A DNA stretch of 33,625 nt from Pirellulales bacterium (GTDB taxonomy: Bacteria; Planctomycetota; Planctomycetia; Pirellulales; DATAWG01), in the NCBI GenBank assembly GCA_035939775.1, contig DASZFO010000372.1, positions 1 through 33,625 on the forward strand, given 5' to 3'. The position numbers were made by a program, and so were the translations under genes. Under the pieces are notes generated by a model. The model had not been told where the DNA came from, did no database searches, and saw only the letters and a program-made list of their open reading frames with translations. Below, piece after piece: positions 9,831-17,988 of this stretch; position 1 is the stretch's first letter, and each line of letters begins with the position of its first letter.

Positions 9831-11858
9831 ATGGCAAAATCAGATCGAGTGCGCGGGCGGAAGCTCTCGATCGAGCGGCTCGAGCCGCGTTTGGCGCTGA
9901 ACGCGCAACCGGTGATCACGCCGAGCGACGTCAATAGTTTGCTCCAGCGCGCCGCCGCGGCCGCCTCGCGCAACGACGCGATCATCGCGGTGGTCGACCG
10001 CAACGGGAGCATCTTGGGAGTGAAGGTCGAGTCGGGCGTCAGCGTCTCGCTGCAAGGCCAGCCAGTCACTCCGGCAAACCAATTGAACGCGCTGGTGTTC
10101 GCCATCGACGGCGCGGTCGCCGAGGCCCGCACCGCGGCTTTGTTCTCGAACAACAACGCCCCGCTCACGTCGCGCACGATCCGCTTTATCAGCCAATCGA
10201 CGATCACGCAGCGCGAGGTCCAATCCGATCCCGATCTCAACGATTTGACTTCGCCCTATCAGGGTCCCGGCCTCATCGCTCCGGTGGGCTTAGGCGGAGA
10301 ATTCCCCGCAGGGATCATGAACACTCCGCAGGTCGATCTGTTCGGCATCGAGCTGACGAATCGCGATAGCCTACTCGACGCCGGGGCGGATGGAATCAAG
10401 GGAACCGCCGACGACATCGTGCTGCCGAATCGCTTCAATATCCCGACGGCGAATCTTGCCCTCGATCCCACTACATTAACGCCAATCACGTTGGTCGCGC
10501 CGGAATCGTATGGCTACGTTTCGCAGATTCTGGTCGATTCGCAGTCGCGCGGCGTGGCGACTTTGCCCGGCGGCGTGCCGCTGTTCAAGAACGGCGTGCT
10601 CGTAGGAGCGATCGGCGTTTTTTTCCCCGGCCCTTACGGCTATGCCGATTTCGAGCAGACGTTCAACACGATTCCTTCGAATAACGCTAATGCCGAGGCC
10701 GCCCGCGAGAATGGCGAGGTCAATTCGCCGTACACCGACTTGGCCGAATGGATGGCGTTCGCAGCGGCGGGCGGCACTCGCGCGACGGCGGCGGGGCAAT
10801 CGGGCTTGAGCGGTGCGCTGTTTCCGGTTCACACCGTCGGTGGAGTGCCCGAGGTTTCCGGCTACGGTCTACCGCTGGGGCAGATCAATCTGGCGGGCAT
10901 CACGCTCGACATTTACGGACCCAACGGCCCGTTCCTCGGCGTTCAAGAGCTTCGCCACGAGGCGAGCATCGCGGGAGTGGGCAATCCCAATAGCAGCTTA
11001 TCGCTTGGCGCATTCAATCCGGGCAATTCGCTGGCGCTCGATTCGCTCGCGCATTATGCGACCGGAACGCCGGTGCCCGACGGCTGGCTCGTCGTGCCGC
11101 ATGGGACGGACGTCGCCGGTCAGTATCAAATCATCAAGCAAGGTGTTCTGCAGGCAATGGCGACCCGCGCGCAGATTCGTCTGCCCCTCGGCACCCCGAC
11201 CGCGATGGTCTTTTCCGTGTCGGACTTGAATGGGAATCTGCTGGCGCTCTATCGGATGCCTGATGCGACCGTTTTCTCGATCGACGTGGCGGTGGCCAAA
11301 TCGCGCAACGACGCTTACTACGATGATCCGGCGCAACTTATTTCGGCCGACATGGTGAGCAACACGCCGGGTGGGCCGGCGGTGGTGCCGGCGGGCACGG
11401 CCTTCTCTTCCCGCACCTACCGCTTCCTCGCCGAGCCGCGGTATCCGATCGGCACCAGCGGCACTCCGCCCGGGCCGTTTTCGAGCTTGATCGATCCGGG
11501 CATCGATCCGACGACGGGAGACACGATCGGCACGCCGCTGCCAGCTTCCGCTTACTCCGGCATGACGACGAGTGTGCTCGGCTTTGCGGCATTCAATCCG
11601 AATCGCAACTTCCGCGATCCGAACAACATTGCGAACCAGGACGGCGTGGTGTTCTTCCCGGGCAGCTCGCCGCTATACATCGGCGGAGTCATTACGTTCG
11701 GCTTGGGCGTGAGCGGCGACGGCGTGGATCAGGACGACGTGGTCACGGCCGCGGCGATGGCCGGCTTCGCGCCCGTCCCGGCGATCCGGGCCGATCAATT
11801 CTTCGTGCGCGGCGTGCGCCTACCGTTCATGAGCTTCGATCGGAACCCGCAAGGCTAA
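9831..11858 (+). CDS. Secreted protein with two GlcG/HbpS-like haem-binding-type domains and LEPR motif
   Basis: This is a 675-residue protein. ATG 9831 has AAGGA eight bases upstream. The N-terminus RKLSIERLEPRLALNA is a variant of the LEPRxLL motif that marks many exported planctomycete proteins. Two domains resembling GlcG/HbpS (DUF336, known to bind or degrade haem or small metabolites) are visible. The first is near residues 30-125 (AIIAVVDRNGSILGVKVE, later FAIDGAVAEARTAALFSNN). The second is near residues 450-520 (MVFSVSDLNGNLLALYRMPD, then SIDVAVAKSRNDAYY). Between and after them lie Gly/Pro-rich segments such as GVFFPGPYGYADF. Haem or cofactor handling would suit the cytochrome-rich neighbourhood. 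The function is inferred from fold resemblance only. Confidence 0.85.
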   Translation: MAKSDRVRGRKLSIERLEPRLALNAQPVITPSDVNSLLQRAAAAASRNDAIIAVVDRNGSILGVKVESGVSVSLQGQPVTPANQLNALVFAIDGAVAEARTAALFSNNNAPLTSRTIRFISQSTITQREVQSDPDLNDLTSPYQGPGLIAPVGLGGEFPAGIMNTPQVDLFGIELTNRDSLLDAGADGIKGTADDIVLPNRFNIPTANLALDPTTLTPITLVAPESYGYVSQILVDSQSRGVATLPGGVPLFKNGVLVGAIGVFFPGPYGYADFEQTFNTIPSNNANAEAARENGEVNSPYTDLAEWMAFAAAGGTRATAAGQSGLSGALFPVHTVGGVPEVSGYGLPLGQINLAGITLDIYGPNGPFLGVQELRHEASIAGVGNPNSSLSLGAFNPGNSLALDSLAHYATGTPVPDGWLVVPHGTDVAGQYQIIKQGVLQAMATRAQIRLPLGTPTAMVFSVSDLNGNLLALYRMPDATVFSIDVAVAKSRNDAYYDDPAQLISADMVSNTPGGPAVVPAGTAFSSRTYRFLAEPRYPIGTSGTPPGPFSSLIDPGIDPTTGDTIGTPLPASAYSGMTTSVLGFAAFNPNRNFRDPNNIANQDGVVFFPGSSPLYIGGVITFGLGVSGDGVDQDDVVTAAAMAGFAPVPAIRADQFFVRGVRLPFMSFDRNPQG

Positions 11859-11882
11859 TGGTAACTTCGGCAAGGACGCCTG

Positions 11883-12278
11883 ATGAAAGATCGAACCAAC
11901 ATTCGCCCGCTTCTCGGCGCGATTGCCGCATCCTGTATCGCAGCAATCGCTACAATATCCATTTCCCGGAACAGCGGTGCTGAAGGCGATGTCTGCCCGC
12001 CGCGGCGTTATGCGGAGAACGGGTATGACCGCGCCGGAAATCCGCAGGAAGTCGCTTGCCGCGCCCGCCCTTCGGATTCGTCGGCCTTCAGCGGCTACTA
12101 TGTCGGCGGCGGCGCGCCACATCGTGGCGAGCCGCGCTATTTCAACGAAGGCACCTGGGGCTGGGACTATTTCGGCTTCTATTTCCAGCGCGGCGTGCAG
12201 CTCGATTGGTGGCACGGCCAGCGCAGCCAAGGCGGCCCCGGCGCGTACCAAACGGATGGGCCGCGTTTGATCCACTGA
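11883..12278 (+). CDS. Small secreted protein of unknown function
   Basis: This is a 131-residue protein that I do not recognise. ATG 11883 is preceded by AAGGA at a good distance, and the gene follows the GlcG-domain gene after 24 bases in the same direction, so the two are probably co-transcribed. Residues 9-30 (LLGAIAASCIAAIATISI) form a signal peptide or membrane anchor. The rest is rich in Gly, Tyr, Trp and Arg (GTWGWDYFGFYFQRGVQLDW). Only two cysteines lie in the mature part, and there is no haem motif. It may be a cell-envelope partner of the upstream protein. Confidence 0.7.
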   Translation: MKDRTNIRPLLGAIAASCIAAIATISISRNSGAEGDVCPPRRYAENGYDRAGNPQEVACRARPSDSSAFSGYYVGGGAPHRGEPRYFNEGTWGWDYFGFYFQRGVQLDWWHGQRSQGGPGAYQTDGPRLIH

Positions 12279-12286
12279 TCTCAGAA

Positions 12287-13345
12287 TTAGATATCCACCG
12301 CGAAATCCTCACGCGCCAATTGCAACTGGCAGGCGTCCGAAGCGCAGCTTGCATCGCGAAGCGAGTCGGCCAGCAACCGTTCAGCTAGGTGCTCAATCCG
12401 ATTCAATTCGGCATCGCCTCGCGCCGGTTCGTGGTGGCCGAGATGAAGCATTCGGACACAGGCCGCGACCGCGGTTGCGACGGCCGCCTCGACGGTCGAA
12501 TGACCCCAGCCGTGCAGCACGCGCGGGGCTGCATCGCCGATACCGATCTTCCCGTCGTATTCCGCCGCTAGATACTGGGCGTCGGCGTAGAGCAAATCGG
12601 CATCGCGGGCAAACTCGGCCAGCCCTTGGTCGGGCGTCTCCAGATGCTCGTGATCGGTCGCGAAGACGAACTTGCGCCCGCCGCGCTCCAAGCGGTAGGC
12701 AACGCAGCCGCCCGGATGGTTGAGGGCATACGTTTTCATGGTCGTTTGGCCGATGTAAAACTCCGCGCCGATCGCGATCGCGCGAAACTCCTTGATGCCA
12801 CTCATCTCGGCATAGTTCGTCGGCACATAGGTGCGCGACAACTGCGCCCGCTCGCCGAACACGGCCTCCAGATTGTCGAGCACACCTTGCGGCGCCCAAA
12901 GCGTGAAATGATTGGTCGAATCGTAGAGCGGATCGACAAACGGAATCGCCACGATATGGTCGATGTGCGAATGGGTCAGCAGGATATGCGCCGCGCGGCG
13001 GCCGCGGAAATCAGGCGCACTCCAGCGTCGGTTCAACTCGCGCCCCAAGTCGCGAAATCCGCTGCCGCAGTCGAGAATGATCAGCTCGCCGGGCGTTTCG
13101 ACTTCGACGCAGGTGCTATTGCCGCCGTAAGTCGATCGCAAGTGCAGCGGTACGCGGCTCTCCAAATGCCGCCGGATTGTCGCTAAATCCGGCTGGCCGT
13201 GAACGATTTCAGCGAGCGATTCATCGTCGAGCAAATGCTGGATGGCCAGCGCAAGCTTGTCGGTCACCTCGCCGGGGCTCAAGCTGCGGGCGAGGGTGCC
13301 GGTGACGCCCCAATACCTAATCCGGAATTGTCGGCTGTCGTCCAT
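12287..13345 (-). CDS. Metallo-beta-lactamase-fold hydrolase
   Basis: This is a 352-residue protein starting at ATG 13345 (MDDSRQFRIRYWGVTGTLA), the usual opening of PhnP/RNase Z-type members; a longer frame to 13396 adds an unlikely 17 residues. The binuclear zinc site is clear: THSHIDHI (HxHxDH), an Asp in FATDHEH, a His in LNHPGG, and later LHGWGHST and LHLGHHEP. An STYGGNSTCVEV segment and an ILDCGSGFRDLG strand fit the same family. The substrate is unknown: relatives cleave phosphodiesters, cyclic phosphates or RNA. It faces the preceding genes and lies only a few bases from 12278, so the two units converge. Confidence 0.88.
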   Translation of the reverse strand: MDDSRQFRIRYWGVTGTLARSLSPGEVTDKLALAIQHLLDDESLAEIVHGQPDLATIRRHLESRVPLHLRSTYGGNSTCVEVETPGELIILDCGSGFRDLGRELNRRWSAPDFRGRRAAHILLTHSHIDHIVAIPFVDPLYDSTNHFTLWAPQGVLDNLEAVFGERAQLSRTYVPTNYAEMSGIKEFRAIAIGAEFYIGQTTMKTYALNHPGGCVAYRLERGGRKFVFATDHEHLETPDQGLAEFARDADLLYADAQYLAAEYDGKIGIGDAAPRVLHGWGHSTVEAAVATAVAACVRMLHLGHHEPARGDAELNRIEHLAERLLADSLRDASCASDACQLQLAREDFAVDI

Positions 13346-13480
13346 CGATGGGCGGCAAATGGCGAAAAGAGACCTGGGCGGCCATAGGTTCGGCATCTCT
13401 CAGAATAGCAGGCCAGGCCGGCGGCAAGTAGCTGGCGCTGAAAATTGACATTTTTCGCGGGCCGTGCTACAAAACGCCAT

Positions 13481-13573
13481 GTTGGAGTTCAGGCTTCAGC
13501 CTGTCTTGCGCACGCCACGGCGTCAGCGCTAACGTTCAACGAGTGCACTGCAGGCTAAAGCCTGAACTCCAAC
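13481..13573. repeat. 93-base MITE-like element with 23-base inverted ends
   Basis: The left end 13481-13503 and the right end 13551-13573 are reverse complements over 23 bases with one mismatch; the core reads GGAGTTCAGGCTTCAGCCTG. The 47-base centre has no reading frame. It fills the gap between the divergently oriented hydrolase gene and the cytochrome operon and ends 13 bases before that operon's first ATG, so it could affect its transcription or leader. Confidence 0.75.
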
Positions 13574-13586
13574 GTTTCCGAAAAGC

Positions 13587-14573
13587 ATGTTAGTCAACCG
13601 CCAGAATCTCGCATCGCATTACGGTTGGTGCGGTGTCTTTATCGTGGGAACGGTTGCGGCCATCGCGTGGTATGCGATTTTTAGCCGCGGTGCTGCCCAG
13701 TGGCCGGGGGGAAGCAGCTTGCCGGGGCTCGTCTGCGGCGCTCTGGCCGGGGCGATTATCTTGTTCGAGTTTCTCCTCTGGCCCCGCAAAACGCTGGTGC
13801 GGGTCTGGCGGATCGGCCGCACGCAAACCTGGATGCGAGCGCATATTTGGCTTGGGCTGTTGGCGGTGCCGTTGGTTGCCGTTCATGCCTGGAAAGAACT
13901 CGGCGGAACGCTCAGCACCATGCTCGTGGTGCTGTTTGCGATCGTGATCGCCAGCGGTGTTTTTGGCTTGGTGCTGCAACAGATTCTGCCGCGCGTGATG
14001 CTCGAACGCGTGCCCGCCGAGACGATCTACTCCCAAGTTGACCGCATGGCTCGGCAGTATTGCGACGAGGCGGATGAACTGGTGTCGGCGATTTGCGGTG
14101 TGCCGGCCGATGAGGACTCGAAATCGACATCGGTCGAACGCGGCGATCCGGTCGAGGCGGCGGTCGCGACGACTCACGTCACGATCGGCGCGATGAGGAG
14201 CATCGGGGCCGTCCGCGGTCGCGTTTGGCAGATGCAAGCGGCCGTGACCGCGGTTCCTGATTCGGGGGTGCTGCGGACGGCCTTTTCGTCGATTATCCGC
14301 CCTTATTTGCTCGCCGGCCGCAGGTCCGGATCGGTGTTGGCGAATGAATTACAAGCCGGAAGCTTCTTCGCAGGACTCAAGGGCAAGCTGCCCGCTCCAG
14401 CACACACGGCGGTCGATCAAGTCGAAGGGCTTTGCGACCAACGCCGGCAGTTCGATTTGCAAGTGCGGCTGCACGCCTGGTTGCACGGCTGGTTATGGGT
14501 CCATCTGCCGCTGTCGGTCGCGCTCGTGCTGCTGATGTTCGTTCACATCTTTGTCGCATTGAAGTACTGGTAA
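13587..14573 (+). CDS. Dihaem b-type cytochrome-like integral membrane protein
   Basis: This is a 328-residue protein with predicted membrane helices near residues 13-33, 46-66, 85-103, 109-131 and 303-325, plus a soluble loop of about 150 residues in between. His86 and His100 lie 14 apart on one helix, and His306 and His320 lie 14 apart on the last helix. This is the spacing by which two b haems are held by paired helices in cytochrome b561, NarI and ferric-reductase-like proteins. It is the first gene of the electron-transfer run, and the membrane decahaem protein follows after a short repeat. It probably passes electrons across the membrane between the iron-sulphur proteins or quinone and the c-type haems. 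The direction is unknown, and no exact family could be named. Confidence 0.8.
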   Translation: MLVNRQNLASHYGWCGVFIVGTVAAIAWYAIFSRGAAQWPGGSSLPGLVCGALAGAIILFEFLLWPRKTLVRVWRIGRTQTWMRAHIWLGLLAVPLVAVHAWKELGGTLSTMLVVLFAIVIASGVFGLVLQQILPRVMLERVPAETIYSQVDRMARQYCDEADELVSAICGVPADEDSKSTSVERGDPVEAAVATTHVTIGAMRSIGAVRGRVWQMQAAVTAVPDSGVLRTAFSSIIRPYLLAGRRSGSVLANELQAGSFFAGLKGKLPAPAHTAVDQVEGLCDQRRQFDLQVRLHAWLHGWLWVHLPLSVALVLLMFVHIFVALKYW

Positions 14574-14584
14574 GGTCAGAAACT

Positions 14585-14658
14585 GGGGTCAGAATTATTT
14601 ATCTTGAGCGAGCGATGGCTCCAGTTGGAATAACGGCGAGATAAATAGTTCTGACCCC
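14585..14658. repeat. 74-base inverted repeat (GGGGTCAGAA family)
   Basis: GGGGTCAGAATTATTTATCT (14585-14604) and its reverse complement at 14639-14658 match at 19 of 20 bases around a 34-base centre. GGGGTCAG ends are characteristic of REP/RAYT-type elements, but no transposase of that type is in the window. It occupies almost the whole gap between two genes of the electron-transfer run and would fold in the polycistronic mRNA. Confidence 0.75.
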
Positions 14659-14674
14659 TTTTTCTGGTTGACCC

Positions 14675-16222
14675 ATGCCGCGTGAAACTGGCAAGCAGCG
14701 AGCCTCCGGGATTCCGCTGGACTACTTTCGCCATCGCAATTCGCTCGATCGTGGCAAGCTGATTCTGGCCGCGGTCGTTGCGGCCGTCACGGCGGGGTGG
14801 CTTTCGGCCGGAAGTCTGTCCGGACACCGTGCAGCGGCTTGGTATTCCCCAGGACAAGTGAGCGCGGCCCACGCCATGTGGGAGAACGATTGCTCGGCTT
14901 GTCATGTCAGCTTTACACCGATTGCCGGCGATGCGGCAGCGGCCGAATTGTTCGGCGACAAGGCCGCGATCGACGCCAAGTGTCAAGCCTGTCACAACGT
15001 CGCAGGCAAAACGAACTCGCTCGGACATCACGCCTCGAAGGACCCGGCGATGCTCGCGTGTTCGAATTGTCATTTTGAGCACCGCGGGCGGACGGAATCG
15101 CTCGTGCGCATGGCCGACGCATCCTGCACGAGGTGCCATGCCGACATCGAGGCCCATCGCGAAGTTCCGTCACTTCGTCCGCAGTCAATCCAAAACGTCA
15201 GCCGGTTCGACGCGGAACATCATCCTGGGTTCCGCTCGATCGCGACCGACCCGCGGACGCTAAAGTTCACTACCGCTACGCACCATTTGCACCTGACGCC
15301 GGGCCTTGCCGCGGATGCCAAGCACCAGCCGGTGATGACCGTCGGCATGCTCAGCGCGGCCGACAAGACGCGGTATGCGCTGCCGGGACAAAAGGACGCC
15401 GATTTAGTTCAGCTTTCCTGCGGCTCCTGCCATCAACTGAGCGGGACGGTGCTCGGCGCGGGCACTGGCCGACTTCGCTGGCCAGTGCTACCCAGCGCGC
15501 CAGTGCCACCCAGTGAGTCGGCGGCGCCCAGCGCCTCAGTGAAATCGACAGGCGGCGCTTATATGCAGCCGGTCGTTTTCGAGAACCAATGCAGCGCCTG
15601 CCATCGGCTGACGATCAATCCGGGGCAGGACTTTAAATCGGACATGAAAGTCGCCGGCGACGTCGTAGCTCACCGGTTGCAACCGGCCCAACTTGCGACG
15701 GAGGTGCGCCGCTATTGGGGAGATCGGTATTTGCACGATCATCCCGCGCAGCTCGCGCGCAATTTGCCGCTGCCGAGCCATCCAAGGGAACTTGAAAACC
15801 GCGACGCCCGCGAATGGATCCGCGACAACGCTACCGGCTCCTTAAATCATTTGCGCACGGTATGCTCCGAGTGCCACGAACTTGGCGGTGTGGCTGCGGA
15901 AAAGCTGTCGCTTGACGGCGAGGCCCCAGGGATTCTCCCGCCACCGGTCCTTCCGGTGCAGGTTCCGCACCCATGGCTGGAACATGCGAAATTCGATCAT
16001 TCGGCCCACCGGAGCGTCAATTGCCGCGATTGCCATGCAGGAGCCTATCCGTCCGATGCCGGCGTTCAAGCGGGACCAAGTACCTCCGCGCCGATGATTC
16101 CCGGCCGCGAAACTTGCGTTCGATGCCACGGCCCGCGTGACGAATCATCCGCTCCGCCGCGCGGCGGGGCGCGATTCGATTGCGTTGAATGCCATCGCTT
16201 CCACAACCGCGACGAACCATGA
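14675..16222 (+). CDS. Membrane-anchored decahaem cytochrome c
   Basis: This is a 515-residue protein with one membrane helix near residues 28-48 and no clear cleavage site, so it is probably anchored with its body in the periplasm. Ten CXXCH motifs begin at residues 73, 103, 129, 151, 249, 306, 397, 450, 481 and 503. Extra histidines (HH, HLH) around residues 118-206 could be distal ligands. Residues of about 262-292 form a Pro/Ser/Ala linker encoded by a palindromic repeat (15462-15488) that appears to have inserted in frame. The stop overlaps the ATG of the NuoEF gene (ATGA at 16219), showing tight coupling. It probably accepts or donates electrons to the dihaem b protein. Confidence 0.92.
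   Translation: MPRETGKQRASGIPLDYFRHRNSLDRGKLILAAVVAAVTAGWLSAGSLSGHRAAAWYSPGQVSAAHAMWENDCSACHVSFTPIAGDAAAAELFGDKAAIDAKCQACHNVAGKTNSLGHHASKDPAMLACSNCHFEHRGRTESLVRMADASCTRCHADIEAHREVPSLRPQSIQNVSRFDAEHHPGFRSIATDPRTLKFTTATHHLHLTPGLAADAKHQPVMTVGMLSAADKTRYALPGQKDADLVQLSCGSCHQLSGTVLGAGTGRLRWPVLPSAPVPPSESAAPSASVKSTGGAYMQPVVFENQCSACHRLTINPGQDFKSDMKVAGDVVAHRLQPAQLATEVRRYWGDRYLHDHPAQLARNLPLPSHPRELENRDAREWIRDNATGSLNHLRTVCSECHELGGVAAEKLSLDGEAPGILPPPVLPVQVPHPWLEHAKFDHSAHRSVNCRDCHAGAYPSDAGVQAGPSTSAPMIPGRETCVRCHGPRDESSAPPRGGARFDCVECHRFHNRDEP
15462..15488. repeat. Palindromic repeat inside the decahaem cytochrome gene
   Basis: GCACTGGCC (15462-15470) and GGCCAGTGC (15480-15488) form a nine-base stem with a nine-base loop. 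A further CCAGTGCCACCC follows at about 15500, repeating the sequence CCAGTGCTACCC that ends the palindrome. The segment encodes a low-complexity linker with no haem motif. It looks like a dispersed repeat tolerated in the reading frame. Confidence 0.55.
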
Positions 16223-17988
16223 TCGTTCAAGAACTTTACAAGATTCAACACCGGCACGGCTTTCTCCCGGCCGACGAGTTGCGTGGATTGTCGGAGCGGA
16301 TGGCGGTGCCGCTTTATCGGTTGCACGAGGTGGCGAGTTACTTTCCGCACTATCGCTTGCAGCCGCCCTCGACGGTTGAAGTTCGGGTCTGCCGCGACAT
16401 GGCCTGCCACCTGCACGGCAGCACAGACTGCCGCAAAGCGCTCGAGCAGATAGCGAGCGAAATCGGCGGCTCGCAAGTGAAAGTGGATGGCGCTTCGTGC
16501 CTCGGGCGGTGCGACGGGCCGCCGGCAGTCGCCATCAACGATCAAGTGTACTGGGGCAAATCGGCGATGGAATTGGAGTCGATCATTCGAGGCGCGCTCG
16601 CGGGTCAGCCATTGCCCCACCAGCATGGCGACACGGGGCCGCTCGAATGGAAAATCGATCCTTATGCGGGAGAGCCGCTGTACGAGGTCGCCCGGCGGTT
16701 AATCGAATCCTGGAAGGCCGATCCCGACACGGACCGCCAGCGGAAGCGGATTCGACTCGGGGATCCGGTCCTCGCCGCGCTCGAAGCGGCCAAATTGCGC
16801 GGCATGGGGGGAGCGGCGTTTCCCACCTTCAAGAAATGGTCGATCGTCCGCGGTGCGCCGGGTTCGCCAAAGTATTCCGTTTGCAACGGCGATGAAAGCG
16901 AGCCGGGCACGTTCAAAGACCGCGAGTTGCTCCGCCGCGCGCCGCATCTGGTGATCGAAGGGATGATCGTGGGCGCGCTCGTTACCGGCTGTGAGCGCGG
17001 CTGGATTTTCATCCGCCACGAGTACGAGCAAGAGATCCAATGTGTTCGCCGCGCGTTGGCCGATGCCGAGCGACAAGGCGTTTGCGGCCAACGCCTGCTC
17101 GGTTCCGATCTTTCATTTCCGCTGGAGGTGTTCGTCAGTCCCGGTGGCTATATCTGTGGCGAGGAGACGGCGCTGGCCGAAGTACTCGAAGATCGCCGAG
17201 CCGAGCCGCGAAACAAGCCGCCGCTAATGTCGCTTGAAGGATTATTCGGCAAGCCAACTTCGATGAACAACGTGGAGACGTTTTCCTGGGTCCCCGCGAT
17301 TCTGACTCACGGCGGCGCCTGGTATCGCGATCAGGGGATCAATGGCGCCACGGGATTGCGGCTCCATTCGATCAGCGGCGATGTGAATCGGCCGGGAGTA
17401 TACGAGATCCCCTTCGGCCTGACGCTCGGCGAACTGGTGAACGGATTGGCCGGCGGAATCCGCGGCGGGCAGCGCCTCAAAGCGGTCGCCACGAGCGGCC
17501 CCTCAGGAGGTTTTCTCCCGCCGCAAATTCCGCTCCCCCGCGAATCGCACCATTTCACCGAAGGCCTTGTGAAGCGCAAAGTCGTCGCCGAGGGGGCCGA
17601 ATCGCTCGATCTGCTCACGATGCCGCTCGATCCGGATTTGTTTCGGCCATTCCCAGACTTTATGCTAGGGGCGGCCATCGTCGTGTATGGTGACCGAGCG
17701 AACCTGCTCGAACAAGCGCTCAACTGCGTCGAGTTCTTTCGCAACGAATCCTGCGGCAAGTGTGTCCCCTGTCGGATCGGCACGACCAAATTGGCCGCGA
17801 TGCTCCGCGAGCGCTTGCAAAGCAACGAATCGACCGATTTCAGCCTCGTCGGCGAATTGGCAGACGCGATGTTCACGACCTCAATCTGCGGCCTCGGCCA
17901 AGTCGCCCCCAGCCCGATCCGCTCCGTGATGAAATACTTTCCCGAGGAACTCTCTTGTCGTCCGAAGCTGAAGAATTCGAAGCCCTGA
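16219..17988 (+). CDS. NuoE-NuoF fusion: NAD(P)H-binding flavin/iron-sulphur subunit
   Basis: This is a 589-residue protein starting at ATG 16219, which overlaps the previous stop. Residues 1-130 are NuoE-like, with a thioredoxin-fold [2Fe-2S] site: Cys58 and Cys63 (CRDMAC), Cys94 and Cys98 (CLGRC). Residues of about 150-570 are NuoF-like: the FMN loop LRGMGGAAFPTFKKW (near 193), the NAD-binding CNGDESEPGTFKDR (near 222), GGYICGEETAL (near 309), and a [4Fe-4S] site Cys512, Cys515, Cys518 and Cys557 (SCGKCVPC, ICG). Such fusions occur in soluble NAD-dependent formate dehydrogenases and NADP-reducing hydrogenases. Here neither a catalytic dehydrogenase nor the membrane Nuo subunits are nearby, so it is likely the NAD(P)H port of the adjacent cytochrome system. 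It acts in the cytoplasm. Confidence 0.93.
   Translation: MIVQELYKIQHRHGFLPADELRGLSERMAVPLYRLHEVASYFPHYRLQPPSTVEVRVCRDMACHLHGSTDCRKALEQIASEIGGSQVKVDGASCLGRCDGPPAVAINDQVYWGKSAMELESIIRGALAGQPLPHQHGDTGPLEWKIDPYAGEPLYEVARRLIESWKADPDTDRQRKRIRLGDPVLAALEAAKLRGMGGAAFPTFKKWSIVRGAPGSPKYSVCNGDESEPGTFKDRELLRRAPHLVIEGMIVGALVTGCERGWIFIRHEYEQEIQCVRRALADAERQGVCGQRLLGSDLSFPLEVFVSPGGYICGEETALAEVLEDRRAEPRNKPPLMSLEGLFGKPTSMNNVETFSWVPAILTHGGAWYRDQGINGATGLRLHSISGDVNRPGVYEIPFGLTLGELVNGLAGGIRGGQRLKAVATSGPSGGFLPPQIPLPRESHHFTEGLVKRKVVAEGAESLDLLTMPLDPDLFRPFPDFMLGAAIVVYGDRANLLEQALNCVEFFRNESCGKCVPCRIGTTKLAAMLRERLQSNESTDFSLVGELADAMFTTSICGLGQVAPSPIRSVMKYFPEELSCRPKLKNSKP
17944..17948 (+). promoter_or_regulatory. Ribosome binding site supporting a TTG start
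   Basis: GAGGA lies six bases before TTG 17955, inside the end of the NuoEF gene. It decides the start of the following iron-sulphur/cNMP protein; the frame stays open far upstream, but that part is antisense-like, Arg-rich shadow sequence. Confidence 0.65.

Noticed and set aside
17760-17954. Upstream extension of the 790-residue iron-sulphur protein
   Set aside because: It lies inside NuoEF in another frame, is Arg/Pro-rich without family resemblance, and a GAGGA site with TTG at 17955 gives a good start.
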